A DNA stretch of 64,000 nt, taken from Heliocidaris tuberculata (taxonomy: Eukaryota > Echinodermata > Echinoidea > Camarodonta > Echinometridae). The notes beneath the pieces were generated by a model, which saw nothing but the letters and a program-made list of their open reading frames with translations, searched no databases and was not told where the DNA came from. The DNA lies in the NCBI GenBank assembly GCA_025618425.1, contig CM046832.1, positions 61,145,608-61,209,607 on the forward strand, read 5' to 3'. How positions within the stretch are numbered: the stretch's first letter is position 1; each line of letters starts with the position of its first letter. Made by a program: the position numbers and the translations under genes. Below are positions 1 to 11,976 of the stretch, piece by piece.

Positions 1-1432
1 AACGAGTGTGCGCAAAGAGGAAAAACGTGAGAAACTAAGGTCACACCAGATGGACCAGTCAGATTATTGACTGGAATTCTGAGAATCATCCATTAGCTGA
101 AATATCCATATTTCTCAAGAAGATCGTGAAATTGGACTTCTGACATCATCCAAAATTGGATAGCATGGAAGCCAATAGTCACGAGTGTTACTTCATTTTG
201 AACTCTGCTTCTACTCTCACAGGCAGACTAGAGAAGGAGGCATGCAACTCTTTTTCTAGCTCATTTCAGTTTGAACATTTGGAATTATGAATACATGTAG
301 AAGGGGAATACTAATCCCAAACCGCAAATCCATAAAAGTAGATGTTATAAATCTGATTATTATACACAGTCCTACTTTAATAGGTAGTATTAAAGAATAT
401 GATATTTGTCTTCATTTCAAATTAGGGATTGCAAAAGGATGCTTTGAAAAACACTCCACTGTTTCAGTGACGCTACAATGATTTGTTTTTTGTTTTTCAA
501 AATATTTTATCAGAGATTTCATTCAAAATAGATATTACATAAAATAAATGTAAATAATTTCAAACAAATACAAATCTTCATTTCGTTTTCATACCATAGT
601 GTTAAATTATTCACAAGACAAGCATGGAAGAATGGTGGAATGAAATCACTAAGTAAATAATATACTGACAAACACTAACGTACGCCCTATACCCCCTCCC
701 TATGTCCCACAGTGTATAATATTCAATGTAAATGATCTTTCATTCAAAATATGTTAATGTTCTTTTCTTTTTTGTTATTTTCCTAGTTCATATAAAGATC
801 TCCTTTAAATGAATAAAGGGGTAAACAAAAATGTATAATTACGGTATAATTAAATGGAATACAATTATTCTTCATGTTATATTCATATCATAAATAATAA
901 GATGTGCATTTAACAATTTACCCAAGAGAAGGGGAAAATGATCATTCATGAAAAGTAACATAATGCATATTTTTATATAAACCCTTCATCGGTATACCTT
1001 GTTACCCCTTTCACTACTTACCCCCCCCCCTCCTCCTCTTACAAGTATTCACACAGACACACACACGTACAAAAGGGGGGGGGGGGGTCAAGGGGCAAAG
1101 TGAAAGATCAACTGTATACATTTTTGTTCAAAGGCTGACTGGGGGAATGGTGGAGGCAGAAGCAACTGGAGCAAAGGCCCAACCCCCTAGTGCCACTCTG
1201 TGTCGATTTTTAAAATTTATATTTGGGGGTGGGGGATAGTGCAAAAATCGTTGATTCGATTTATTTTTTTGACAGAAAGTTCGGAAACCACAATGATTGA
1301 AAAAGAACATAAGGAACTAACTCGGTGAAGAATTTCCATCTTTGAACTGGCACGTTCTTCGTGTAATTCTGTTTTTATCTTCCTGGGGCATTATATGGAT
1401 GAAAAACATCATCTCTTTTGCTATTTCGACAG
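1..1432. other. AT-rich DNA with mononucleotide tracts; no gene seen
   Basis: The only notable features are poly-C (1021-1030) and poly-G (1075-1087) tracts and short A/T-rich stretches. The small frames at 287-481 and 1128-1310 have no recognisable content. Confidence 0.5.
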
Positions 1433-1606
1433 AACGTGGTTCGGGTTCATCGTGAAGGAGCACGCAAAAGTACGAAAACAACGGATTTGGAAGATTTAAT
1501 CGGTGTTGTAACAGTTGGAGATGGCTGCCATGTAATACCATCGTTGATAAGACAGCTGATGATACTCCAGGGATATGAGGAAGTTTGTGAAATGCCCTCG
1601 GAGTGA
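1433..1606 (+). CDS. Possible 3'-terminal exon of an unidentified gene
   Basis: A 57-codon frame begins right after a plausible acceptor (TTTTGCTATTTCGACAG) in phase 0 and ends at TGA (1604-1606). There is no in-frame ATG near the start and a stop (TGA at 1400) lies just upstream, so it can be coding only if spliced to an exon outside or left of the window. The segment has more GC and CpG than its surroundings and a mixed-composition product (acidic TTDLEDLIG followed by VVTVGDGCHVIP). I do not recognise a family. Against it, no clear AATAAA follows within the next few hundred bases, and open frames of this size arise by chance. Confidence 0.28.
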   Translation, partial: NVVRVHREGARKSTKTTDLEDLIGVVTVGDGCHVIPSLIRQLMILQGYEEVCEMPSE

Positions 1607-2218
1607 ACCTTGGCTGGTTTTTATTCCCCTATATAATTATAATGGAAAGAAAATGCATGTGGTATTAGAGATAAAATAGTGCATAATTTCAGAGATATAG
1701 AAGTTGGAATTGAAGGATGCATAGGTAGATGGATGGAGATAGATCCAAAATGGACGAGTTTCATATCGTTTGGATAGGCTTTAAGATTTCCATGATAATT
1801 CCCAACTTCATCTGTTTCATAATCATACAGTCTACGATGACTTTTTTTTTTGTACAGGAAGAGATAAAGCACTTTTTAAAGCATAGATTCACACAAAGCA
1901 GGAATTATTCTACCTTCCCCATGCCATACCAGGGGAGAGAAAGTGTGGCTACAAATACAATCGACCCTACTTCCCCCCCCCCCCCCTACTCCGATTTGAG
2001 TTTTAATGTTTTACGATCAACGGTACATATTTTGAGAGTTTTATGATTTGGTAATACCTTATTTTCCCTTCTCTTGTGTCGGTACATTTCATGTACCCCA
2101 TGCAGGCCCATAACTAGGAGGTGCGAGGGTGCCTGCGCAGCGCCCCCCCCCCCCCCCGCTTGACAAACCCCCATTTTTGGGGTCTTCATTATTGTACCTG
2201 AAACACAACTAAAATTAA
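1607..2218. other. Non-coding spacer with poly-C tracts
   Basis: It contains C14 at 1973-1986 and C15 at 2143-2157. Between them lies a segment with GCAGGCCCATAACTAGGAG, which resembles the start of a dispersed repeat. No gene is supported. Confidence 0.45.
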
Positions 2219-2885
2219 GATCCAAAACACAGTGCAGAATCGCGGCGTGCTACCCACCCCACCCCCCTCCCCTGTCCTAACTTTAAAAAAAAAAAGAATA
2301 AATCAAATGACTAAAGAGTTTTTATTTTTAATATCAAATGCTTTTCATCTCTTGTTCTTAACCACTTCATTTTACTCATGGTTCCATCTAGTCCTTAAAA
2401 TCTTTTCTTTTTTAATGTAACGTGTCAATTGAAAAAGTGTGAAATATATCGCGTGTTCAACTATCTGTTTATGACAATCATGTTGACTTTATAAACAACA
2501 AAATGTTCGGAAATAGAACAATACACTTTTGCAGCGCCAAGTGGCGTACCCAACATATAGCCTACACCAAAAATAAAAATCGCAGTAGGCCTATAATAAT
2601 TATGTCTAAGGCATTAATGGACATCCAGGTATATATTCCGCACCCACCCCGCCCCCCCCCCCTTCCCGAGAGGATTTATCACTTTCTGGAAATACCCCTG
2701 CCCCACCCGAAGTACAGAAAAAAAAATTAATCGTTTTTATTTGAGCCTATGTTATTAAAAAGGAAAATCTGCAAATTTTATACCAAAATGATATTAATAT
2801 TATGCCGAATTTCATGTTTTTTTCGTCACTCCTCGGTACCGTGGGTAACATCTGAAATAGGAGGAATAGGAAGAGGATCCAAAAC
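2219..2885 (+). repeat. Left copy of an inverted, circularly permuted repeat (order A-B)
   Basis: The copy consists of block A (2219 to about 2704) followed by block B (about 2705-2885). Both outer ends read GATCCAAAAC. Its reverse complement is found at 4261-4920 with roughly nine of ten bases identical by eye, for example over CAGCGCCAAGTGGCGTACCC, but with the two blocks in swapped order. No coding capacity was found. Confidence 0.75.
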
Positions 2886-4260
2886 CTCATGTAATTGTAA
2901 TGTCTGCACCCCCCAGTAAAATTCTAGTTTATACCGGCCTACTATTGCCCAATATAAAAGTTGCATCCAGCTATGTTTTATGTAGGCCTATACTATAGAA
3001 AAGACTACATTACCATGCACCATGTTATAGTTTTAATTTATTCCTCATAAAAAACAGTGTATAGAAAAGGTCATAATTACAACAACAAAACAAAACGGGA
3101 AAAAGAAGAAAAGGTAAAGAAAAGGGGGGGGGGGCGGTCAAAACGGGATCTAGCTGAGAAAAACTAGGGTCATACTACATCTAGTAGATAAGGGATTTTT
3201 TTTTTTTTTTAATGTATCAGCGAGCAAACCAAAGAAAACGCAGGCCTACGTAAATCTCTGTCTGCATGTGAGCAGACTGCATTGGGCGGTCTGTTCCTTC
3301 ATCTTTGATAGCAATGCCCCCGTCTGACCCGGCATGTCACACGCCCCGGCGATGAAGGAACGTCATCGTAGACTAAAATGACAGATTTATTCCAAATATT
3401 AGCTGATGCTATCAAATCCAGGTGGAGAAGTCGTGGAAAAGAGATCAGAGTATGCGGTATAGACCATGAAATCATGAATCTGAAACAATGATGAATTTAT
3501 AACAATTAAAAAAAAAAAATGTTTTTGTTTGTATGGGATCTGCCATTTAGTTGAACTTCAAATTTTGTCATTTGTCAATGAAGCTCTTTTCCGTTCACAT
3601 GCAGTGTCCACGAAATGATTGAAAGTGTTTATAATTGACCCAGTAACCATACGGATTGTCTGCACAATGATTGCTTTTCACCAAACATTCATATGGAACC
3701 ATTTTTATGCAGAAACAATAGTTTTGTTCAAATTAGCAATAACACTCTAGAAGCAGAAAGCGATTGGGAATTTCAATTATGGAGAAGGTAGTATAATCTA
3801 TTTTGTAATCCAGAAACCACTGACATTCGCGGGTCTAGAGTTTTGAAATAATAATTAAAAAAAAGAAGTAAATGACCCCTACCCCCCCCCCCCCCCCCAC
3901 CCCGGATCCGTTTCTGACTTCAAAACTAAATACAGTTCATAACAATGGATGAATCAGCCATAGAGAATAATTATTTTGACATGACCCTCTTGATCAAAAG
4001 ACTTTAAGGCTTGTAGAGATTTGTAAAAACCTAAAAACCTAAAAATAATTGTTATTGGATGATTGGTACAGTGACTACAGGTCACCATGGAGCACGTTCG
4101 TTCCATCTCCAAAGATGGTCATCAGTTTGACCAGGACTTGGTCAGTAATATTGGTATATATAGCCCTATGCAATGACCCACAACTCTATGGGAAGTCCAA
4201 AGAATACGTCACAGCAAGCAATGATTTAAAAGAAACCACACTAGTTGATGAATACCTGCA
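2886..4260. other. Spacer between the paired repeats
   Basis: It contains G- and C-runs (C17 at 3882-3898) and AT-rich DNA. At about 3290-3363 an 11-bp inverted repeat, GTTCCTTCATC, flanks a CpG-rich loop of about 45 bases. No open frame has recognisable content. The spacer may be the loop of a larger foldback element. Confidence 0.4.
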
Positions 4261-4544
4261 TGGGGCAGGGGTATTTCCAGAAAGTGATAAATCCTCTCGA
4301 GAAGGGAGTGGGGGTGGGGGCGGAATATATACCTGGATGTCCATTATGCCTTAGACATAATTATTATTATAGGCCTACTGCGATTATTATTTTTGGTGTA
4401 GGCTATGTTGGGTACGCCACTTGGCGCTGCAAAAGTATATTGTTCTATTTCCGAACATTTTGTTGTTTATAAAGTCAACATGACTGTCATAAACAGACAG
4501 TTGAACACGTGATATATTTCACACTTTTTCAATTGACACGCTAC

Positions 4545-4578
<34 letters not shown>

Positions 4579-4920
4579 GATTTTATGGACTCGATGGAAC
4601 CATGAGTAAAATGAAGTGGTAAAGAACAAGAGATGAAGAGCAATTGATATCAAAAACGAAAACTCTTCGGTCACTTGATTTATTCATTTTTTTTTTTAAA
4701 GTTAGAACGGGGGAGGGGTAGCACGCCGCGACTCTGCCCTGTGTTGTGGATCCTCTTCCTATTCCTCCTATTTCAGATGTTACCCACGGTACCGCAGAGT
4801 GACGAAAAAATATGAAATTTGGCTTAATATTAATATCATTTTGGTATACAGTTTGCAGATTTTTCTTTTTAATAACATAGGCTCAAATAAAAACGATAAT
4901 TTTTTTTCTGAACTTCGGCT
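4261..4920 (-). repeat. Right copy of the inverted repeat (order B-A on its own strand)
   Basis: Block A' (4261 to about 4746) is the reverse complement of 2219-2704, and block B' (4747-4920) is the reverse complement of 2705-2885. In this copy B and A are joined through GGATCCACAACACAGGG, whereas in the left copy the GATCCAAAAC sequences are the free ends. A 25-bp poly-A tract sits inside A'. Confidence 0.75.
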
Positions 4921-5389
4921 TAACAAAACATAGCATTCAGTTCCCCTTTAATCTCAAGACCCTCCGGGTTGATTTTTAGAAGAAAAACAACCCGCTGGGG
5001 TATCAACCGCACATGACTGTGCCATAACAATGCCCATGTGGAGAAATACATTAGTCCACATGACAACATAATAGCATGTTCAACGCTGCTTGTCCCAATG
5101 AGATGATGTCTGGTTTCAATGATGCAAAGAAAATGTCACATCTACTCTTGAAACAAGTGCGTTGATAGTTGGGCTGGTGGCTTGTGAAGCATTTGCGGAG
5201 ATGGCTGGGGGGGGGGGGGGGGGGGGTAAGAGGCTGGAGCTGTAATCCTCACCCCACATTCGATGACTATTCAGAGACATCAAGATCACTAATAACAGAC
5301 AAATTCCGGTTAAAATATACATGTAGATAAATTAATGGCCTATTAACTTGAATTGGTTGGACTAGGCTACATTTTCTGGGTTATAGGTG

Positions 5390-5550
5390 ACAAGCATCTG
5401 GCTTATTGGGACTGCGCCTTCTTCCCTATGTAACTTGTTCTTGATTGTACTGATATTACGTTATATGCATGTAAATTGTACTATTTGAACAAATGTTGAA
5501 TGTTGCAAAATCAATGGAAGAAAATAAATGTTAATTTGAATTGAATTGAA
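5390..5550 (+). mobile_element. Truncated LINE-like 3' end
   Basis: The segment ends in AAAATAAATG followed by a short tandem tail (TTTGAATTGAATTGAAAG). A polyadenylation-type signal plus a few short repeats at the 3' end is typical of 5'-truncated CR1/L2/RTE-type retroposons. No reverse transcriptase frame remains. Family assignment is not possible by eye. Confidence 0.35.
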
Positions 5551-6202
5551 AGATCTGAATAAGATAGACCTCAAATACATATGTCTCAAGTAAGTTTTAC
5601 AAAATATTGAACTATAAACTCACTTGATCTCAGTCGACAAATGTCAGTTATCTTGTTTTAATTTTGACTTACAAAATGTTGAATTCCTTTCGTGATTGGA
5701 CTCACAATTTTTGGTCTTCAAAAAAGTGAGCAATAAAATGACCAGTAATGAAAGTAGAATGTCGCCCTCTTTAGTGTAACTGAAATGTTGTCGTCTGCAT
5801 ATATGCGCTATGCAGCATGCATGCTTAACTAGTATACTTATATATCGCTATAAAATTATGACTCGCGAGTCGATATCCACCTGGAACACGGCCACGAGTT
5901 TGACCCCCAAAATTGAGTGCATATTGTCATGAAAGATTTCAAGATTATTAGGATATTATTCAGGTAAGCCAGGATGAATGTTAAAAGAATCGCATAAAAA
6001 GACTAAGAAAAGAGAATATTAAAGCAAACAGCCACATAGACTTTATTTGTAACATAATTTTTTTTGCAAGATGTATGATGTCAATGACAATGACAATGTG
6101 ACTGTCAATGTAGCTGTGGCACCTGTGCATGAAAATTTTGATTTCATGTTGTGTTTGAAGCTCCCTGTTAAAAGAGACCTGTACTGTCCAGACACAAAAC
6201 GT
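5551..6202. other. Non-coding spacer with short palindromes
   Basis: It contains the 12-bp perfect palindrome GACTCGCGAGTC (5860-5871) and a GCATGCATGC run near 5816. No gene is seen. Confidence 0.4.
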
Positions 6203-6370
6203 GGGCAAACCCGGAGAATAGGGGACCAGATGTGTGTGCTGTATTTAATACTGTGTGTTATAATACGGTTTGTTCCATCAAGAGACGCGCGTCTAGGTAT
6301 GGGGTACTGTCACACACAGTATTGAATACAGGACGCGCGTCTGAATGGCCCCTATTCTCCGGGTTTGCCC
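6203..6370. mobile_element. 168-bp hairpin element (MITE-like)
   Basis: The 22-bp ends are exact inverted repeats: 6203-6224 begins GGGCAAACCCGGAGAATA and 6349-6370 is its complement. Inner stretches (CTGTATTTAATACTGTGTG and its near complement at about 6310) also pair. The loop holds the palindrome AGACGCGCGTCT (6283-6294), and GACGCGCGTC recurs at 6332-6341. Confidence 0.65.
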
Positions 6371-6690
6371 CACTCACACTTATGCGAGGTTATTGGAGAT
6401 AACCTCGCACTCTGTACCTTCATACCATGAGCAATTGCCTCCCATAGCAAGTGTGTGATATCTTGCACACATGTGTGCGGCAGAGGAGCAAGATCACCAA
6501 CCAAAAACAGCCTGAAAATTTCACTTGATGAAGATGATTAAAGATCCTATCAAAGGATCTGGCATGAAATTAGATATTCTATCATTCTAAAATGTAGAAG
6601 GAAGAATTTTCTTAAAATTTTGCCAATTATATTGGAGTTTTTACCTCTTCAACTTAGAGGTCGTGACAGGCCAAAATTGACACAGCCCCA

Positions 6691-7065
6691 TATATAGTCG
6701 AGGATTGTAATTCCGAACAGATTGTATTACCGAACGTGTACAGTTAAGCGCCTAAAATACGCGTGGGATTACGCGTATGAAAACCACACTATTGAAACAA
6801 AGGTTGTGTCTTTTTCCCATAGGTTTCACACGTTCGGAAATACGGTACCTTTTTCAAGGGACCAAAACGCCGCGTCATTGGAAAGGGGTTCACTCGGAAG
6901 GGAATATCGTATTAAATCTACGTTGTCTTTTTAAATTTCCATCAACTTCTTTTTCTGTAGGACTTTGAGCATTCATTATGTAAGTTTGACAGATATTCGT
7001 TCGATATTTTATTTGCTATCGTTGATTTTATGAAAAGTGTTCAGACACTGGATCCACTACCATAG
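6691..7065 (+). repeat. 375-bp dispersed repeat, copy 1
   Basis: It starts TATATAGTCGAGGATTGTAA and ends near GGATCCACTACCATA. It matches 22843-23226 in the same orientation with only scattered substitutions and one short insertion. It contains inverted CCGAACGTGT / ACACGTTCGG motifs. The open frame inside it is shared by both copies, but the differences change residues freely, so it is probably not coding. Confidence 0.8.
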
Positions 7066-7108
7066 TGATGGTCCCGTGAGTGGGTTTGCCCAAAACGTGT
7101 GGGTCACA

Positions 7109-7257
7109 GGGCAATCCTGGGTTTTAGCAGTCTATATTTTTTTAGATTGCTAACTTCAGTGTGGGTTAGGGTTAGAGGGTTAGGGTTAGAGCTAGACAAG
7201 CTGAAGTTAGCAACCTAAAATAATTTAGACTAGACCGCTAAAACCCAGGATCGCCCC
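7109..7257. repeat. Hairpin repeat with telomere-like motif in the loop
   Basis: The arms start GGGCAATCCTGGGTTTTAGC and end with its near complement GCTAAAACCCAGGATCGCCC. Inner arms (TTGCTAACTTCAG / CTGAAGTTAGCAA) also pair. The loop (7163-7190) reads GGGTTAGGGTTAGAGGGTTA and continues GGGTTAGA, four TTAGGG-type units with one AG interruption. Confidence 0.65.
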
Positions 7258-7594
7258 GCATGCTCACACTAACTTATTTGCAAGCTAGCCTCCTTGTAAG
7301 AATCTACTTGTAGGAATATGATGGGGCAACTAAATGCTACGCACTTTGTTTTCAGTGGAAAAATAACATTCATTTAGTCCAGTGGTTTATGCGAATTCTT
7401 TTTATCTACCTTGGTTCTAAAAATTCTGAAGTTGAATCATTCAGAAAATGAGGATGAATGAATGTCAATAACAAACATGTTCAACTTCAAATCAATATCG
7501 ATGCTTGTGAATGTGGATGTGGCAAATTTTGTGTGACAAAATGGAACCTTAAGCTACCCAATTAAAGGACTGGAATGAACTAAACATTGACACC

Positions 7595-7908
7595 ATGGCC
7601 CGTATTCTCGAAAGTGGCCTAAGTTAAGCCTGGCTTGATTCATGGAAGGCCATTGGTCAACCCATAAGTCCGTATAAATTACTATATTTATATAACAAAA
7701 TAAAGAAACAAAAGTATTTTCTGGCATGAAATGAGCATCAGAAATCAATTCTATCGTGTCGGTTTTTGTATCTGTATTTAATCCCAGAACTATGGTGATT
7801 TGGTAGGATTAAAAGAGGGTGACATTTGGCTCTCTATAATTTGGTGGCCTAAATCTACACACTTAGGCGGGGGCTAAAGTTAGGCGCCTTTTGAGAATAC
7901 GGGCCCAT
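7595..7908. mobile_element. Hairpin MITE with GGCCCGTATTCTC ends
   Basis: The left end ATGGCCCGTATTCTCGAAAG is mirrored by CTTTTGAGAATACGGGCCCAT at the right, and the adjoining GTGGCCTAAGTTAAG / AAAGTTAGGCGCC also pair. The element is about 314 bp. No coding capacity is seen. Confidence 0.65.
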
Positions 7909-8044
7909 GTCATTAAATTCATTGGACTCATTCAAAATGCAACTAATGAACAAAAACCCAGTAAGTAGCAACCTGCTTGCCTGGCGGTCACAGCCCCCGG
8001 CTATAACAAAATTGGCTGAGTACAGCTAGCCTGCATATGCCGAC

Positions 8045-8076
8045 TCAACCAAGACAAGACAAGACAAGACAAGACA
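8045..8076. repeat. AAGAC microsatellite
   Basis: Five tandem AAGAC units follow a GC-richer segment (about 7965-8044). They could be the tail of a short retroposon. Confidence 0.5.
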
Positions 8077-8717
8077 TGATCTAATTAATAAATGAATACA
8101 AATCTTGTATTTGAAGCTGACTGCATTAGAATTTCACCCCAATTTACAAATAATGATAAAAAGTTGGATCTAACTTTAATAGTGCATCAATTGATTGTTC
8201 ACTAGAATTTAGGTCTATAACCCCACAAAGCTAGTAGACCTAGTACAGTAGTAGTAACCTCATATGAGCAGAAATTTAGGGAAAAGAGGACTTATAATTG
8301 TTAGCTACCATTATAATGTATGTAGATCTAGATCTAGTATGTTCCGGCATGCTGTAATGATTTTTGTTTAAATGTCGGTTAGATATTAATCTGACATTGA
8401 AGTCAAGGCCCCAGTTACAGGTGTACTTGGTAAACAGGCAACACATCTGTTTTGTATCAATTAGCCTACATGTAGCCATCAGGTGGAATCAGCTATTGTC
8501 CCAGAATTATAACCTTTTTGTGTCATTGAAGATCAGCTTATGTCAATTTATGGATGTTTATTCCCAGAATCTCTGTGTATGTATCATAAAATCTCTGGGG
8601 TTGGAATCCACCTTGCATACATTGGTTGTTGCCATGTCAGGCAAGCCAATGATAGGCCTTAAAGTCTTCTAATGTTGAAAAGTATGCCTAAAATTAGTTT
8701 TTAAAAAGCTGTTATTC

Positions 8718-9441
8718 TAAACACAAAAAAAAGTAACTCCCCCCTTAATCAAATTGGCGTAACTTCTTAACGGAAAGGTTGTGAGCAAAAGTGTTCTTAG
8801 TACTTATTGACTAACTTCCCTGTAAAAATGAGATTGATCCATTGAGTCATGCATAAGTGGGCAAACATTTAAGGCAAAAATGTCACTTTTCAACAGTCAC
8901 AAGGGTCATTTTTTTATGCTGTATTAACATGTTAGCATTTCTTGTGCGATTTTTAAAGTGTGCTCACTCAACCATGACATGATTATGTTACATAAGATTT
9001 GATACATTTTGGTAAAATTATCTGGAGTTATTTTTTTTCAATAAGCTGAATGGATTTTGCAATTTCAAATTCAGGAGGGTTGAATTTAAAAAAGAATTTG
9101 TGCTCACCCAACCATAATCATGAGAAAAGTGTCAAGATAGGTGTGAGGGGGTAAAGCGATGGATGATAAAAAACAACACATAAATATGCACCAGAAACCG
9201 AATTCGCTAAAATCTTGTTTCACAGAATCCCCAAAATGACCCTTGTGACTTTTGAAAAGTGACAATTTTGCCTTTAATGTTTGCTCACTCATGCATGACT
9301 CAATGGATCAATCTCATTTTCACAGAAAAGTTAGTCAATAAGTGTAGGAACACTCCTGCCAAGCTATTTTGCTCAAAATCTTTTTGTTAAAAAGTTACGC
9401 CATTTCGATTAAGGGGGGAGTTACCTTTTTTGTTGTGTTTA
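8718..9441. mobile_element. 724-bp foldback element
   Basis: Arms of more than 200 bp pair from the ends inward: TAAACACAAAAAAAAGTAAC TCCCCCC at the left, and the complement GGGGGGAGTTACC TTTTTTGTTGTGTTTA at the right. The match continues through TGACTCAATGGATCAATCTC. The centre holds two direct copies of TGCTCAC(T/C)CAACCAT. Confidence 0.7.
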
Positions 9442-11246
9442 TAAATAACCAAACAAAAATATGGCATAATTGCTAAACATTAGGCAATTCATAGAAGAAA
9501 AAGATTGAAGCTGTTGTGCCTATTGTGCTTCGTAAGACAATTTGATGAATAGAAATGGATAGGCCTACTGTCTTGCATACATCCTGAGATGATTATTTTT
9601 TATTCGTGTAATTTCATTCTACTATCAGTTTGATCTAAACAATACAAAAACTGAATAGAGAGAAGTAGGTTTTGACTGTAGATAGTGGAAGTGTCATCTT
9701 TCAGTTTATCAAAAAAAAATGTGGGCTATCTTTGGAAGATATCAACTTGTTGCAATCTGCATTTCAAAAATAGAGTCTGTGCCTGCAGACTAACTCAAAC
9801 TCCTCTCCCCCCCCCCCCCCCCTCCCAACCATCCTTCTTCCAATATCTCTCCACCATCCTCTTTTTCTGCCATGTTCTTCATTTCTTCCTCCTGTTCTGA
9901 CTCTCTGGAGGGTGGAGTGACCCTGCCAGTTATTTATGAAGTCAGAGGATCAAGGGCTCTTAATATGATTTCCAGCCCTTTACTAACATATTATTTAAAG
10001 TTTATAGGCATTTCTTACCACTATCTGGAAGGGGCAAAAGTTTACTTCCTGCTTCCCCCATCTGTCCGTCTCATTCTCTCTCTCTCTCTCTCTCTCTCTT
10101 TCTCCCAGTCTCTCTATCTCTTTTTCTCTCTTCCATTTTATGTTGTTATTTTGGCATTGGAATTCACACCCCTTTACTGCTTGACCTGTAAAAGACTCCT
10201 AGCCTAGGGTGACACCTCAAGTAACCTCATTCATTCACCATCTCAATCAGGCCCTGATCGCAATTCATTTCATGAAATATCTGCTTCGTGCTTTTGTAAT
10301 AGATGCTGATTGTAATATGTCAATGCATTCTGCACTATACATGTAGCTGAAAACTGCATCTTCAATTACACTAAAACACAAGCAAATGAAACATTGATAA
10401 CTGTAGCATATTACGAAGTAGTAACCAGTAATATTAGTCGTAGAAAAAATGACTATTAATGAAAACACCCAAGAATCCCATTCACCTTTCAAAAAAAGTA
10501 CACTAAACACTGCATTTAGTTATGGTGGTTGTGATATCCATGCTACCAAAATAAATTTGTAACCTTGCAAATTTGTATCATTAGTAATACTGAAATAATG
10601 GTTGTCTGACATATCTATGGAAATGTTTGTAGAAAAGCAAAGTTCATTGTGACTTTCAGCCATAACCTGTTCATAACAATTAGGGATGAGAGTTTGAACA
10701 GTAAACACTCCCATATTCTAAAAGAACAATGTCTAAAAGAACAATGATTACATGCATGAAAACATTAATTTTCATTGTTACACAATAAAATTCACAAATA
10801 GAGATATTTGTTAGAGCATGGATCCACTTTTCCTTCTTCCTATTTCTTACAGCGCATAGGGACACATTGTGATATGCGCTACATAAGTAAGGTATATTAT
10901 TACCTATACAGGGCATTTTAGCTGAATCCATTACCGGAGCGGGCAATATTTGCCACATTGCCCTCTTCCAGGTTTTCCCCATAGACCAATGTACTAAAAA
11001 AGAGTGCAACATTTTGCCATATTCCACTCTTTCTTGTCAGTGCACTTTTATCAAAGTGCATACGCGCAATATTGTGTACGCGTTAGAGTGTACAAAGGCT
11101 TAAACAGTGGATACGGGGTAACAATTTACGTCACAATTGCTTGGCCCTGATTACATACCTGTATGAATGACCTGAAATCAGAGGGACTGACAGGCAAACA
11201 GACGTGTTTGTAATTGCTACAAAATAGGCATAAGCAAGATATAGGT
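9442..11246. other. Non-coding, with CT microsatellite and repeat fragments
   Basis: It contains C16 (9807-9822), a CT run (10074-10099) and a TATAGCGC-family fragment at 10845-10905. The - strand frame 10680-11027 runs through that repeat and is not credible as a gene. Confidence 0.4.
10845..10905 (-). repeat. TATAGCGC-family repeat fragment
   Basis: On the - strand it reads AATATACCTTACTTATGTAG, then CGC, and ends near TATGCGCTGT. It resembles the copies at 12530-12597 and 38831-38910, which share a (T)ATT-repeat, a GCGC core and a second GCGC about 50 bases on. Probably a SINE-like or MITE-like family. Confidence 0.4.
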
Positions 11247-11403
11247 AATAATAATAATATTGACTGGCTCTACTTTCGGTGAATATCGGAACCATATTGC
11301 CCTCGTCTTCGACTTGGGGCAATATAATTCTGTTGCTGGCAATATATTCTGATATCCCCCTCAAGGCCAGTCAATATTATATAATTATTATTATTATTAT
11401 TAT
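11247..11403. mobile_element. Hairpin element with AAT/ATT-repeat ends
   Basis: The ends pair as AATAATATTGACTGGC and GCCAGTCAATATTAT, extended by ATT microsatellite on both sides. The interior also pairs (ATTGCCCTCGTC / GACTTGGGGCAAT). Confidence 0.55.
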
Positions 11404-11976
11404 GGATATGATGAGGAAGTGGATACAAGGCTTTGCATAACAACACTTTTAGTAGATTGATGCTATTACCAGATATTGACAATGATTAGTGTTGCCCTGT
11501 CCTTGACCTTGATGGCAATCGAGACAGTGTTGTTGACTTCCACATTAGTTTCCTGCTATTCAGTATCAATCATCTATAATTAGCAGGTATTTGTTAAAGG
11601 TACACTAAACCTCTTCTGCACCACAGGGTTTACAATTAGTTTTCATAATAATTTGTTAAAAAGTCAATTTAGGCGTTTCAATTTTCTGTTTCATTGCATT
11701 TCTGGATGGGATATAAACTGCCCATTGCATAATTGTGGGTCAAAGAGCATGTATAGTTTTTGAGTAAGTCTCAAAAACATCAGAGATCAGTTTTCATACT
11801 CACTGCCAAAGCATGCTTAGTCGGCGCTTAGTCGGCTTTAATATTAGCTGCTACTATATAAGCCCTGATACTTTCATATTCAGGAGCAAGGCCGCATCGC
11901 ATCTGCTATGCACATATGTTGCCATGGTTTCTGCTGCCTCTCATTCCCGCGCTTATTTATAAGGTGCTTTGATTTG
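11404..11976. other. Non-coding spacer
   Basis: AT-rich DNA. Near 11806-11850 there are CTTAGTCGG motifs that reappear at 12895-12960 and 13015-13050, on the far side of the pyrimidine minisatellite. Confidence 0.35.
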
